Shown piece after piece: positions 7,610 to 14,486 of a stretch of DNA of 45,475 nucleotides. The stretch lies in assembly GCA_964570795.1 (NCBI GenBank), contig CAZMYZ010000007.1:1-45475 (forward strand). Reading direction: 5' to 3'. Under the pieces are notes generated by a model. That model was not told where the DNA came from and searched no databases. It saw only the letters and a program-made list of their open reading frames with translations. A program made the translations under genes and the position numbers. The DNA is from Damh-18 sp964570795 (GTDB lineage Bacteria; Patescibacteriota; Minisyncoccia; Phycocordibacterales; UBA918). Numbering within the stretch: the first letter of the stretch is position 1; each line of letters begins with the position of its first letter.

Positions 7610-10468
7610 CTAAAACAAACTACTGAGGTACTCACGTTTTGACCATTCAAGCATGCGCTTTATAGGGAGGATAAGCGAGTCAATGAAACTACCACGCGGT
7701 GTTTCGGGGGTGGTGGTTTGTGTTCTGTATATCCCCGGTGTGTAGGTTACGGGCGATGTGTCTTCTTCAGAATCACTTGCGGGCTCTTGCGTGTCAGATG
7801 CGTAGGCTATAGAGGGTGCTGCAACAAACGTTGCTGTGGTCTGTGTGCGGAATGCAAAGTTTTTAAACCAATTAATTTCATGGAACTGTGCGACGCTCAG
7901 GGGGAACATTGCTTCGTTGTTGCATTGTATTTCATTTATTTTTTTCTGCGTGGTGAAGTACACATGTCCTGAATCACGGGTGAGTCCCCATGGGCTCAGG
8001 ACGTCGCTCGCGTAGCGTGATTGGAACGCGCGCACGGCTATCTCAGTTGCAATATCAAACTCGCCCGATACCGTGAGTGCGGTATCCATATGACCATTGA
8101 GAAATGTTTGAAGGCGACGTACATCTGCAGCATCGTTTACCGCACCATATTGCATGTATGTGGTGAGGTAGGGTGTACAGCGTGATGTTGAGAGTCCGAG
8201 TACTTGAGGTACGATGTCGCCAATGAACACTGTATCGGTTGCATCAGGCGAGTCATATGACTTGCCGGTACGTAGGGAATTATGCCTACTCAAGCCCACG
8301 ACATCGGCAGAGTTGGTGTAGGTACCAAAAGTTGCATCGTCAGCAAATTCCATAGTGTATGTTACGGAGATGGTTTCTCCGGCATGAATGGTACCTAAGT
8401 CCCAATACTGTTCACTTGTTGTTGCACCGGCTTCATTCTTGAGCACATCGCGCAGGAGTGATTTATAGAGTGGACCACCATTGTTGGTAAGGGTAATGGT
8501 GTAGTCGACTGAGCCACCTGGCGCAACTACTTCGACATTTGAGGACTTTGTGAGAGAAATGTTTGCAGGCTTGCTTCCACCACCACCACCATTTTTTCCT
8601 GAAGTAAATGAGAGGAGTTCCGTGTTGTCGCTTGTGTCGGCATCGGTTTCGTGTGCACGCACCGTGGCGCTACTCACAATCTCACGCTTTCCGTTATCGA
8701 GGTCTTCATGCACCTGTGTGGTAAATTCAACTATCTTTGTTTCGTGGGGCGCGATTGCGTCGAGCGTAAAGACACCATGTGCGCCATCATCGCGATACTG
8801 CATTTTTTCTGTATTTGATGTGTACACAAGTTCACTGCCATTGAATTGGTGGTCGAGGGTGACATCGGTTGCGGTGGCATCACCGTTATTGGTGACAGTG
8901 TAACGATAGGTTACTTCTGAGCCGGGCATTATGGTTGCTTTTGGTGAAGATACCGCACCACCAATCCAGAGGTCGGGGCGTCCGAATGCGAGGTCACCAC
9001 TCCAGTTTCCAAAGATGTCAAAAATGAGGAGTGCCCAGTTTTGACCAAGGATATTGGTATTGGTGACGTTTGTCACATTTGCTGCGGCGTACGCATCACC
9101 TGTTTCTACAACACCTGCTCCTTGTACTTTGTTGGCACCGGTGAGTGCAAAGACTGATACATTATTTTGGATATTGGCGATATTGGTACTTTCGACGGTG
9201 GTGTTTTGCGTACCACTTCCACTTGCGCCATTGGTGCTATAGAGGGTGATGCCGTTGGCAGTCTCTGCCCAGCCAATACCTTCAGGAAGTCCAAAGACTT
9301 CACCATCCCAATCCCCGTGAATACGAAGCACCAGGAGGAAATCACTGCCGCCAAAGAGATTGGTATTTACTGTATTTTGAATTGAACTATCACTGTACGC
9401 ATCACCGGTTGTTATTACTCCGCCGGTGCTGTTGTTACTGCCGGTGTCGGCAGTTGCCGTGATGTCGTTTTCGATAGTTGCAGTATTGGTGTTGGAAATA
9501 GTGCTGCCGAGCGAACTGCCGTTTGCACTAAAGAGAGTATTGAGTGCGTCAGCACCAGGGAGGACGATGTCGCCACCGTAGTCGCCAAAATTATTGAAGG
9601 AAATGAGAAGGTAGTTCGAGTCAGTGATGTTGGTGTTTGCGAGATTGAAGATATTTGCTGCGGCGTACGCATCACCGGTATAGATAGTGCTTCCGTCACC
9701 ACCGGTGTTGCCACCCGTGTCTGCGCGCACGACGATGTCATTTGAAATCGTTGCGGTGTTGTTTGTAGTAACGGTATATCCTTCAGTACCACAGGCGAGA
9801 GGTGTGCAGGGAGGAGTCGAGACTGCATTCGTATCATCAAAGACCACAAATGCGTCACGGAGATCGAGTGAACCCATACCGAGCACCTCATTAAAGAATT
9901 CGATAGCGCCATCGGAGTTGAAGATATTCGTATTGACGATATTCACGATATTTGCGTATGCAATTGCGTCACCAGTCACTATAAGAGATTCATCGCCTTC
10001 TGCCGTGTTGCCACCAGTTTCTGCGGTTACGGTAGCGGTATTCTGCAAGGTACCTATATTTTCGGTGGTGACAGTGTCACCGAGTATTTCATCCTCAGCA
10101 TCTTCTTCGGTGGTGGGTTCAGTTGAAAGTATGCTGTCGTCACCGAATGCAACGGCGTCACTTGTCTCAGTATCAGAAGTACCTGGTGATGGGATTTCTC
10201 CTTCAAAACCACTCGCCTCAAGGCCTTCATCTTCGGATGATGTGGGTGTATCAGGAGAAGTATCATTCATATTCACGATATTTTCCATGTCAGCACTCGA
10301 TTGTGCGTCACCGGTTACGATGAGTGCAGGTTCTTCAGGCGGCGTGTCTTCTGACGCGTACACAGGAAGAGCGCTTCCGAGCGGCGCAAGGATAAGCGCA
10401 GCGACGAGCATACTGGTGAATATCGAGAACGGTGTGCGTCTAGTGTTGTTGATTAAGTAGCGATACAT
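7610..10468 (-). CDS. large secreted surface protein: TGDA repeats, two DUF11 domains, peptidoglycan-binding-like domain
   Basis: Predicted exported or surface protein of 952 residues, start chosen at 10468. An in-frame ATG at 10522 would put 18 residues ahead of a clean signal peptide (about 1-39, ending in VYAS). About five repeats of 90-115 residues follow, each with a TGDA motif (around residues 51, 164, 263, 353 and 455) and N-rich strands such as NIVNTNI, suggesting a beta-solenoid stalk. Two DUF11-type domains follow (about 500-620 and 635-745), then a linker and a peptidoglycan-binding-like segment (about 770-860, RRLQTFLNG and AVRAFQS). Its start overlaps the upstream gene by 29 nt. 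Likely a cell-surface fibre or adhesin. Confidence 0.75.
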   Translation of the reverse strand: MYRYLINNTRRTPFSIFTSMLVAALILAPLGSALPVYASEDTPPEEPALIVTGDAQSSADMENIVNMNDTSPDTPTSSEDEGLEASGFEGEIPSPGTSDTETSDAVAFGDDSILSTEPTTEEDAEDEILGDTVTTENIGTLQNTATVTAETGGNTAEGDESLIVTGDAIAYANIVNIVNTNIFNSDGAIEFFNEVLGMGSLDLRDAFVVFDDTNAVSTPPCTPLACGTEGYTVTTNNTATISNDIVVRADTGGNTGGDGSTIYTGDAYAAANIFNLANTNITDSNYLLISFNNFGDYGGDIVLPGADALNTLFSANGSSLGSTISNTNTATIENDITATADTGSNNSTGGVITTGDAYSDSSIQNTVNTNLFGGSDFLLVLRIHGDWDGEVFGLPEGIGWAETANGITLYSTNGASGSGTQNTTVESTNIANIQNNVSVFALTGANKVQGAGVVETGDAYAAANVTNVTNTNILGQNWALLIFDIFGNWSGDLAFGRPDLWIGGAVSSPKATIMPGSEVTYRYTVTNNGDATATDVTLDHQFNGSELVYTSNTEKMQYRDDGAHGVFTLDAIAPHETKIVEFTTQVHEDLDNGKREIVSSATVRAHETDADTSDNTELLSFTSGKNGGGGGSKPANISLTKSSNVEVVAPGGSVDYTITLTNNGGPLYKSLLRDVLKNEAGATTSEQYWDLGTIHAGETISVTYTMEFADDATFGTYTNSADVVGLSRHNSLRTGKSYDSPDATDTVFIGDIVPQVLGLSTSRCTPYLTTYMQYGAVNDAADVRRLQTFLNGHMDTALTVSGEFDIATEIAVRAFQSRYASDVLSPWGLTRDSGHVYFTTQKKINEIQCNNEAMFPLSVAQFHEINWFKNFAFRTQTTATFVAAPSIAYASDTQEPASDSEEDTSPVTYTPGIYRTQTTTPETPRGSFIDSLILPIKRMLEWSKREYLSSLF

Positions 10469-10820
10469 ATGAGTGTAAAAGTGCCCTAAGCTTCTCGAGG
10501 AGTGCAATAATTTCGGCGTCATGGTTATTCATCATTGTTGTATGTACGACGGTAGTTCCATCGGTAGTTTCAATGTGTGAATTGTATGAACCAGAATCAT
10601 CAAGCACGGTATCCTCCACCACAACTCCGTTTATGGTGGTTTTCACTGAAGCATGTGAAGTACCGTCGCCGCTACTCGATATCGACGTCGAGTTGGATAT
10701 GGTGATCGTCTCAGCAGTTGCAGTGTAGGGTGCTGCGCATACCAAAACGAGTGTGCATACCATGACGATGATACTCACCGTATAAATACCCAATTTATGT
10801 ATAAGTATGTTTGTTTTCAT
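10440..10820 (-). CDS. small secreted protein with C-terminal leucine-rich helix
   Basis: Unknown function. The 126 residues include a signal peptide (about 1-36), a Ser/Thr-rich beta region with an SGDGTSHASV segment that loosely recalls the neighbouring TGDA repeats, and a C-terminal amphipathic helix (about 101-124). The start at 10820 is fixed by GAGGGAA just upstream; a longer in-frame start at 10889 would run through two hairpins and precede the signal peptide. It lies between the two TGDA-repeat proteins and overlaps the next gene, so it is probably exported with them. Confidence 0.65.
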   Translation of the reverse strand: MKTNILIHKLGIYTVSIIVMVCTLVLVCAAPYTATAETITISNSTSISSSGDGTSHASVKTTINGVVVEDTVLDDSGSYNSHIETTDGTTVVHTTMMNNHDAEIIALLEKLRALLHSYVSLLNQQH

Positions 10821-10889
10821 TTCCCTCAATAAGATCTCGAGCGACCTCGGGGTCTTATTTGAAGGGGGGAGAGACTCCCCAACCTTCAA
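10821..10889 (-). promoter_or_regulatory. tandem intergenic hairpins in the surface-protein operon
   Basis: Two consecutive stems between the stop at 10897 and the ATG at 10820: TTGAAGG-(TT)-GGGGA with its complement, and AAGACCCCGAG pairing with CTCGAGATCTT (two G-U pairs). There is no long T run. They may protect or attenuate the mRNA and set different levels for the first protein and the rest. Confidence 0.45.
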
Positions 10890-10896
10890 AGTTGTA

Positions 10897-11673
10897 CTAA
10901 CGAGTGATACGGGTGACGATTCGGTTTACCACGTTTACTACTTCAGAACCTGAAGTAGCATTCCCGCTGTAAATCTCACCGCCTACACCACCACTGCCGC
11001 CGGTACCACCAGCGCCACCCTGGTTATCATCAGATGACCAGAATGAGAAGAAACTATGCATGCGATGATGTCGACTACCCTCAGCATCACCACCATTACC
11101 ACCTTCTTCACCGTCACCGCCGTCGGCCTCATTGCCGCCGGTCTTGGCTTCTACTTCAACATCGTTTGCTACTGATGCACTGTTGTTGACGCGGACACGA
11201 ATGTCATTGTCATCGCCATCATCAGAACCATGTCGATTGAAGAATGAGAACATACTTGGCTCTTCGTCGTCACAGCCACATGAATCGGTAATTTTGGTCT
11301 TTACCACATTGACCTCATTAACAATTGACGAGTATGCTGCTGCATCGCCGGATACGATGTATCCGCCTAGTGCACCACTTCCACCATTACCCCCATTTCC
11401 TCCTGTGTTATCTCCTGAACCTTCTGCATCACCACCATTACCACCTTCTTCACCGTCACCGCCGTCGGCCTCATTGCCGCCGGTCTTTGCTTCGACATCG
11501 ACGGTATTGGTTACGGTTGCTTCATTTGAAACCGATACTTTTATGTCGTTGTCATCGCCACTATTGTTGTGCGACCAGAATGCCGATGCAGGCATAGTGA
11601 TAGCAAATGCACCGAGCGCGATGAGCGCAAGCGTGATAAATGCGAGTGTGTTCGTCTTTATTTGAGTGTTCAT
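10897..11673 (-). CDS. secreted Gly/Asp/Asn-rich TGDA-family repeat protein
   Basis: Predicted exported protein of 258 residues with a signal peptide (about 1-31, ending ASA). Two copies of a module follow: a short strand region with DDNDI, then VEAKTGGNEADGG, an acidic Gly-rich stretch, a poly-Gly segment, and an SGDA or SGNA motif followed by N/V-rich strands. The module matches the TGDA repeats of the 952-residue protein. The Gly-rich coding parts contain a perfect 62-bp direct repeat. A Cys pair (SCGCDD) lies between the copies. No clear ribosome site precedes the ATG. It heads the three-gene secreted cluster. Confidence 0.7.
   Translation of the reverse strand: MNTQIKTNTLAFITLALIALGAFAITMPASAFWSHNNSGDDNDIKVSVSNEATVTNTVDVEAKTGGNEADGGDGEEGGNGGDAEGSGDNTGGNGGNGGSGALGGYIVSGDAAAYSSIVNEVNVVKTKITDSCGCDDEEPSMFSFFNRHGSDDGDDNDIRVRVNNSASVANDVEVEAKTGGNEADGGDGEEGGNGGDAEGSRHHRMHSFFSFWSSDDNQGGAGGTGGSGGVGGEIYSGNATSGSEVVNVVNRIVTRITR
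11084..11145. repeat. 62-bp perfect direct repeat, copy 1
   Basis: Identical to 11426-11487, in the same frame of the same gene, 342 bp apart. It encodes the KTGGNEADGG...GGDA segment. Recombination between copies would delete exactly 114 codons in frame. Confidence 0.9.
11426..11487. repeat. 62-bp perfect direct repeat, copy 2
   Basis: Second copy of the repeat at 11084-11145, inside the same secreted-protein gene. Confidence 0.9.
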
Positions 11674-11850
11674 ATAATTAAAAATTAATTGATACTTCTA
11701 CTAATAAAGATGCTTTTTAGTGGAGCAATAAACACATGAGCTGAGGACTATTGTCCGTTAAGCCCACATGAGGACGCACGAAAGACCGCATGCATCGGCA
11801 TGTAGGTTTGTACGCGGATATGCCTATGTCACACGAGTGACATCAAAAAA

Positions 11851-11878
11851 CCACTTCTAGACACAACGGAAGAAGCGG
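11851..11878 (-). terminator. terminator of the 21-codon gene
   Basis: Eight-bp stem (CCGCTTCT with AGAAGTGG, one wobble) followed by TTTTTT on the minus strand. The descending arm overlaps the stop codon of the tiny gene. Confidence 0.6.
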
Positions 11879-11922
11879 CGAGTAACTGTTGACGTCAACG
11901 TTTGTAAGGGAAGACACAACAT
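11857..11922 (-). CDS. putative 21-aa peptide gene
   Basis: Not recognised. The frame encodes 21 residues beginning MLCLPLQTL and ending RRFFRCV, with two Cys. It is credible despite its size: a full AGGAGG ribosome site (11930-11935) lies 7 nt upstream, a promoter TTGACA-16-CATAAT is at 11978-12005, and a T6 terminator directly follows. The leader also has a GTTTGG/CCAAAC hairpin. It may be a small protein, a leader peptide for the secreted operon downstream, or the coding part of a dual-function RNA. Confidence 0.45.
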   Translation of the reverse strand: MLCLPLQTLTSTVTRRFFRCV

Positions 11923-11977
11923 AGGAAGACCTCCTGTGTTTGGTTTCCCCATCCAAACAAATAATAAGAGTGCATGT

Positions 11978-12005
11978 ATTATGTTCCTTCTGCTACACAT
12001 GTCAA
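11978..12005 (-). promoter_or_regulatory. sigma70-like promoter for the 21-codon gene
   Basis: Minus-strand TTGACA (12000-12005), 16-nt spacer, CATAAT (11978-11983). The -35, spacing and -10 match the promoter at 44156-44183 exactly. Confidence 0.55.
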
Positions 12006-12103
12006 TAAAAAATGCAATAGTTTTTATACACCGATACACAGAAAAAAACATGTCAAAATTTTTATCAATTGCATGGCTTAAAAATAGATTTTTAAAAACA
12101 CCC

Positions 12104-12212
12104 TCTGTTAGGTCGGCTATATCTGGGGAAACATCATTCTTAAAGGATGATGGTGATAAACCGACCTAACAGAAGGTGCTTATATAACAAACGTAGGTCA
12201 ATGAAGACCTAC
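12104..12212 (+). ncRNA. candidate structured RNA element
   Basis: A perfect 13-bp inverted repeat (TCTGTTAGGTCGG at 12104-12116 and its complement at 12161-12173) encloses 44 nt that itself forms a CATCATTC/GGATGATG hairpin. A separate GTAGGTC/GACCTAC hairpin follows at about 12193-12212. There is no T tract. It lies upstream of a small membrane peptide and DUF167. No known riboswitch family is recognised. A 39-codon frame passes through it but lacks a ribosome site. The orientation of transcription is inferred. Confidence 0.35.
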
Positions 12213-12273
12213 ATATATGAAAAACGGTATACCTACATTACTAAAAATGCAAGTGCGGTGTACTATGGTATAT

Positions 12274-12351
12274 ATGCGATATGCCTTTTTACTTTCGGGA
12301 ATTGCGACACTGATACTTTTTATTGGTGCAGTATATGCATTCACGCATTAA
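12274..12351 (+). CDS. putative 25-aa membrane peptide
   Basis: A single hydrophobic helix (FLLSGIATLILFIGAVYAF) after MRYA. TACTAT (12261-12266) lies 7 nt before this ATG, matching the leaderless pattern of the window; in-frame ATGs upstream (12265 and 12217) are possible alternatives. The stop is 3 nt before the DUF167 start, suggesting co-translation. Function unknown. Confidence 0.4.
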   Translation: MRYAFLLSGIATLILFIGAVYAFTH

Positions 12352-12354
12352 GAT

Positions 12355-12576
12355 ATGTTTATACGAGTTCATGCAATCCCCGATGCAAAGAAAGAGAAAG
12401 TGATACGTGAAGACGAGACTACCTTTACTATTTCTGTGAAAGAGCCAGCAACGCAAAACTTTGCCAACAAGCGTATTCGTGAGGTCTTAGCCCGAGAACT
12501 CGGTGTTTCTCCTACGCAGGTACGACTACTGGCGGGACACCAAAATAGGAGTAAAATGTATAGTGTAGAGATGTAG
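12355..12576 (+). CDS. DUF167 (YggU/UPF0235) family protein
   Basis: A 73-residue cytoplasmic protein of a widely conserved, poorly characterised family. The match rests on the N-terminal RVHAIPDAKKEKV, the central ISVKEPA, and the ANKRIREVLARELGVSPTQVRLLAGHQNRSK ending typical of the family. It is slightly shorter than the usual 75-100 residues. Its start follows the small membrane peptide by 3 nt, and hpf begins 23 nt after its stop. Confidence 0.8.
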   Translation: MFIRVHAIPDAKKEKVIREDETTFTISVKEPATQNFANKRIREVLARELGVSPTQVRLLAGHQNRSKMYSVEM

Positions 12577-12599
12577 GTATAAGTTTAATCCACACCCAT

Positions 12600-12965
12600 A
12601 TGTCGTTTCCTCACATCAATGTAAAAGCAACTAACTACACTGTCACGCCTAAGTTAGAAACATTGCTTGATCAGAAGTTTGCACCCTTAGGCAAATTACT
12701 CGATGATAGAAACGAAATACACTGTGAAGTGGAACTCGAGAAAGTTGCTGAACACCAATCAGGGAAAATCTACCGCGCTGAAGTCAATCTCACCGTAAAT
12801 GGAAAATTGTACCGTACCGAAGCTACCGAAGAAGAAATGGAGCAGGCTATTGATACTGCGCGCAACGAACTGAAAAATGAATTGCAGCGCGCTGCTGGCC
12901 GTCGCCATAGCCTTGTGCGCCGCGGCGGACAAATGCTCAAGGAGATGCTGCGCTTTGGGAAGTAG
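12600..12965 (+). CDS. hpf: ribosome hibernation promoting factor / RaiA family
   Basis: S30AE-fold protein that binds the 30S decoding region and silences ribosomes under stress. The 121 residues show the family pattern: N-terminal INVKATNYTVTP strand and helix, conserved EVEL strand, YRAEVNLTV, and a second helix (about 75-100) with AIDTARNELKNEL. The basic tail (AAGRRHSLVRRGG) is longer than in E. coli HPF, but the C-terminal dimerisation domain of long HPF is absent. A bidirectional terminator follows. Confidence 0.85.
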   Translation: MSFPHINVKATNYTVTPKLETLLDQKFAPLGKLLDDRNEIHCEVELEKVAEHQSGKIYRAEVNLTVNGKLYRTEATEEEMEQAIDTARNELKNELQRAAGRRHSLVRRGGQMLKEMLRFGK

Positions 12966-12979
12966 GGAATTGGAATAAC

Positions 12980-13012
12980 AAAAACCGCGAGGCTTTTAGC
13001 CTCGTGGTTTTT
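12980..13012. terminator. bidirectional terminator between hpf and fmt
   Basis: Fifteen-bp stem (one G-T pair) with a TTT loop, A-run on the left and T-run on the right. It serves the convergent hpf and fmt genes. Confidence 0.85.
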
Positions 13013-13013
13013 C

Positions 13014-13868
13014 TTATCTCATAAAATCCTCGTATGACATTTCTTTTTTTCCTTCCGGGATTACGCGGAGAATTTTGAGAGAACCGTCCTCAGCGAGTTT
13101 TGCATCTACTATTTTTATACGCACACGTTCGTCATTTTTCTCCGTAAAAAAGAATGTGCCGGGCCAGCCGTCGAATGCACAGATTTTGAGAAAGTTCTGA
13201 TACGGGTCGTCGGTAAGCGAAATTTCCCCCATCTCTTTAGAAATCTTTGTACAAAAGGTGGCTTTGGCATGGGCTTGCGCTACAGGAGTTATTTCACCAT
13301 GAAGCCACTTTGGTATTGTCTCTGCGAGGAGCGAACCACCTTGGCGTGCCATTATTTCATCGAGTACGAGACCGCGAGTCGGCCACTCAGTAAGAGGTGT
13401 AGGTGCTTGCGCCACGATAGGGCCATGATCCATCTCGGCATCCATTTGCATGATGGTAACTCCGGTCTCACGGATGTTCCCAAGAATTGCGCTCCGTATA
13501 GGGCTCGCACCGCGGAGGGTAGGAAGTAGCGAAGGGTGCACATTGAGAGTCTTGTGTGTGGGGAGATTGATGAGCCAGTCGGGAAGAATTTTGCCGTAGG
13601 CGACCACCACAAACAAATCACATGATGTATTGGTGAGTGTGTGAAGGTCGTCAGGATTTTTGAGTGAGGTAGGCTGAAATACAGGAATAGCATGCGTCTG
13701 CGCCCATGTGGCCACGGGTGGAGGTGTCATAATCTGCTTGCGCCCCACAGGTGCATCGGGGTTGGTGACAATAAGGCTCGGCACTATTCCCGCACGTTCC
13801 ATTTCTTCCAGTACCCATACCGCAATCTGTGGTGTACCAAAAAACGCAATGCGTGGGGAAGTGCTCAT
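13014..13868 (-). CDS. fmt: methionyl-tRNA formyltransferase
   Basis: Formylates initiator Met-tRNA using 10-formyl-tetrahydrofolate. The 284 residues show FFGTPQIAVWVLE, the catalytic N109-V-H111-PSLLP motif and D147 in MDHGPI. It is shorter than the 315 residues of E. coli Fmt, with a reduced C-terminal tRNA-binding domain. The start at 13868 is chosen because the preceding open frame only overlaps def. The ATG follows the def stop by one base, so the two are coupled, matching the formylation-deformylation pair. Confidence 0.92.
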   Translation of the reverse strand: MSTSPRIAFFGTPQIAVWVLEEMERAGIVPSLIVTNPDAPVGRKQIMTPPPVATWAQTHAIPVFQPTSLKNPDDLHTLTNTSCDLFVVVAYGKILPDWLINLPTHKTLNVHPSLLPTLRGASPIRSAILGNIRETGVTIMQMDAEMDHGPIVAQAPTPLTEWPTRGLVLDEIMARQGGSLLAETIPKWLHGEITPVAQAHAKATFCTKISKEMGEISLTDDPYQNFLKICAFDGWPGTFFFTEKNDERVRIKIVDAKLAEDGSLKILRVIPEGKKEMSYEDFMR

Positions 13869-13869
13869 A

Positions 13870-14406
13870 TTATTTTGCTTCATGGAGGGCAAGGGCTTCT
13901 TCGGAATCTTTGTGCCAGACACGCTCGGCTTTGTCGATGAAGAGTATGCCATCGAGGTGGTCGACTTCATGTTGGAAAATTTGTGCAAGGAGGCCGCTTG
14001 CACCACGTTCGTATTCCTTACCTTTTTCATCATACGCACGAATGGTGGCGTGAGTGGCACGGCGTACGGCACCATATTGCTCACCCACCGAGAGGCATCC
14101 TTCACCGACGAGGCGTGAACGCTTTGAAATTTTCACAATACGTGGATTGATAGCAATGAGTGTGGGGAGGAGGTCTTTTTCCTCTTTGGCAGTACTTGTG
14201 TTGTGTACGAGAAAGATACGGAGCGGCACTCCTATTTGCGGTGCGGCAATAGCAACACCATTAAAACCATTGATGTTGTATGCATCAAGAGCAGTACGCA
14301 TATCCTTGAGAATTTTTTGAATCTTTGGTGAAGTGATTTCCTCTACAGGAACTTCATCAGCAATATCATGAAGTGCGGGGTGGTTTTGGGCGACTAATTT
14401 TGACAT
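13870..14406 (-). CDS. def: peptide deformylase
   Basis: Metalloenzyme removing the N-formyl group from nascent proteins. All three motifs are present in 178 residues: GVAIAAPQ (residues 50-57), EGCLS with metal ligand Cys104, and QHEVDHLDG with His146, Glu147 and His150. Coupled to fmt (one-base gap). TATAGT lies 9 nt before the ATG with no ribosome site, pointing to a leaderless or near-leaderless transcript. Confidence 0.95.
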   Translation of the reverse strand: MSKLVAQNHPALHDIADEVPVEEITSPKIQKILKDMRTALDAYNINGFNGVAIAAPQIGVPLRIFLVHNTSTAKEEKDLLPTLIAINPRIVKISKRSRLVGEGCLSVGEQYGAVRRATHATIRAYDEKGKEYERGASGLLAQIFQHEVDHLDGILFIDKAERVWHKDSEEALALHEAK

Positions 14407-14486
14407 AGTATGGACACTATAGCGTAAAGTCTCACTAAAATAAATACTTCAGTCTCATACATGAGCGACTTACGATATTGCTCATT

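Noticed and set aside
9092..10315. CRISPR-like periodic repeats
   Set aside because: The roughly 300-bp periodicity is protein-level (TGDA repeats) with diverged DNA; no short identical repeats with unique spacers and no cas genes.
9687..10460. 257-aa plus-strand open frame
   Set aside because: It is an antisense shadow of the Ser/Thr/Asp-rich secreted gene; no ribosome site, low-complexity translation.
11132..11665. 177-aa plus-strand open frame rich in Pro and Ser
   Set aside because: Antisense of the Gly/Asp-rich repeat gene; composition is the mirror of the real coding strand.
11888..11899. GTTGACGTCAAC palindrome also echoed at 41594-41609
   Set aside because: The first lies in the 21-codon frame and the second in a terminator stem; a shared 9-mer is not enough to claim a common binding site.
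12104..12173. Integron attC-like palindrome (GTTAGGT ... ACCTAAC)
   Set aside because: The core boxes are in the opposite order to attC (which is ACCTAAC-type first, GTTAGGT-type last), and there is no integrase or cassette series.
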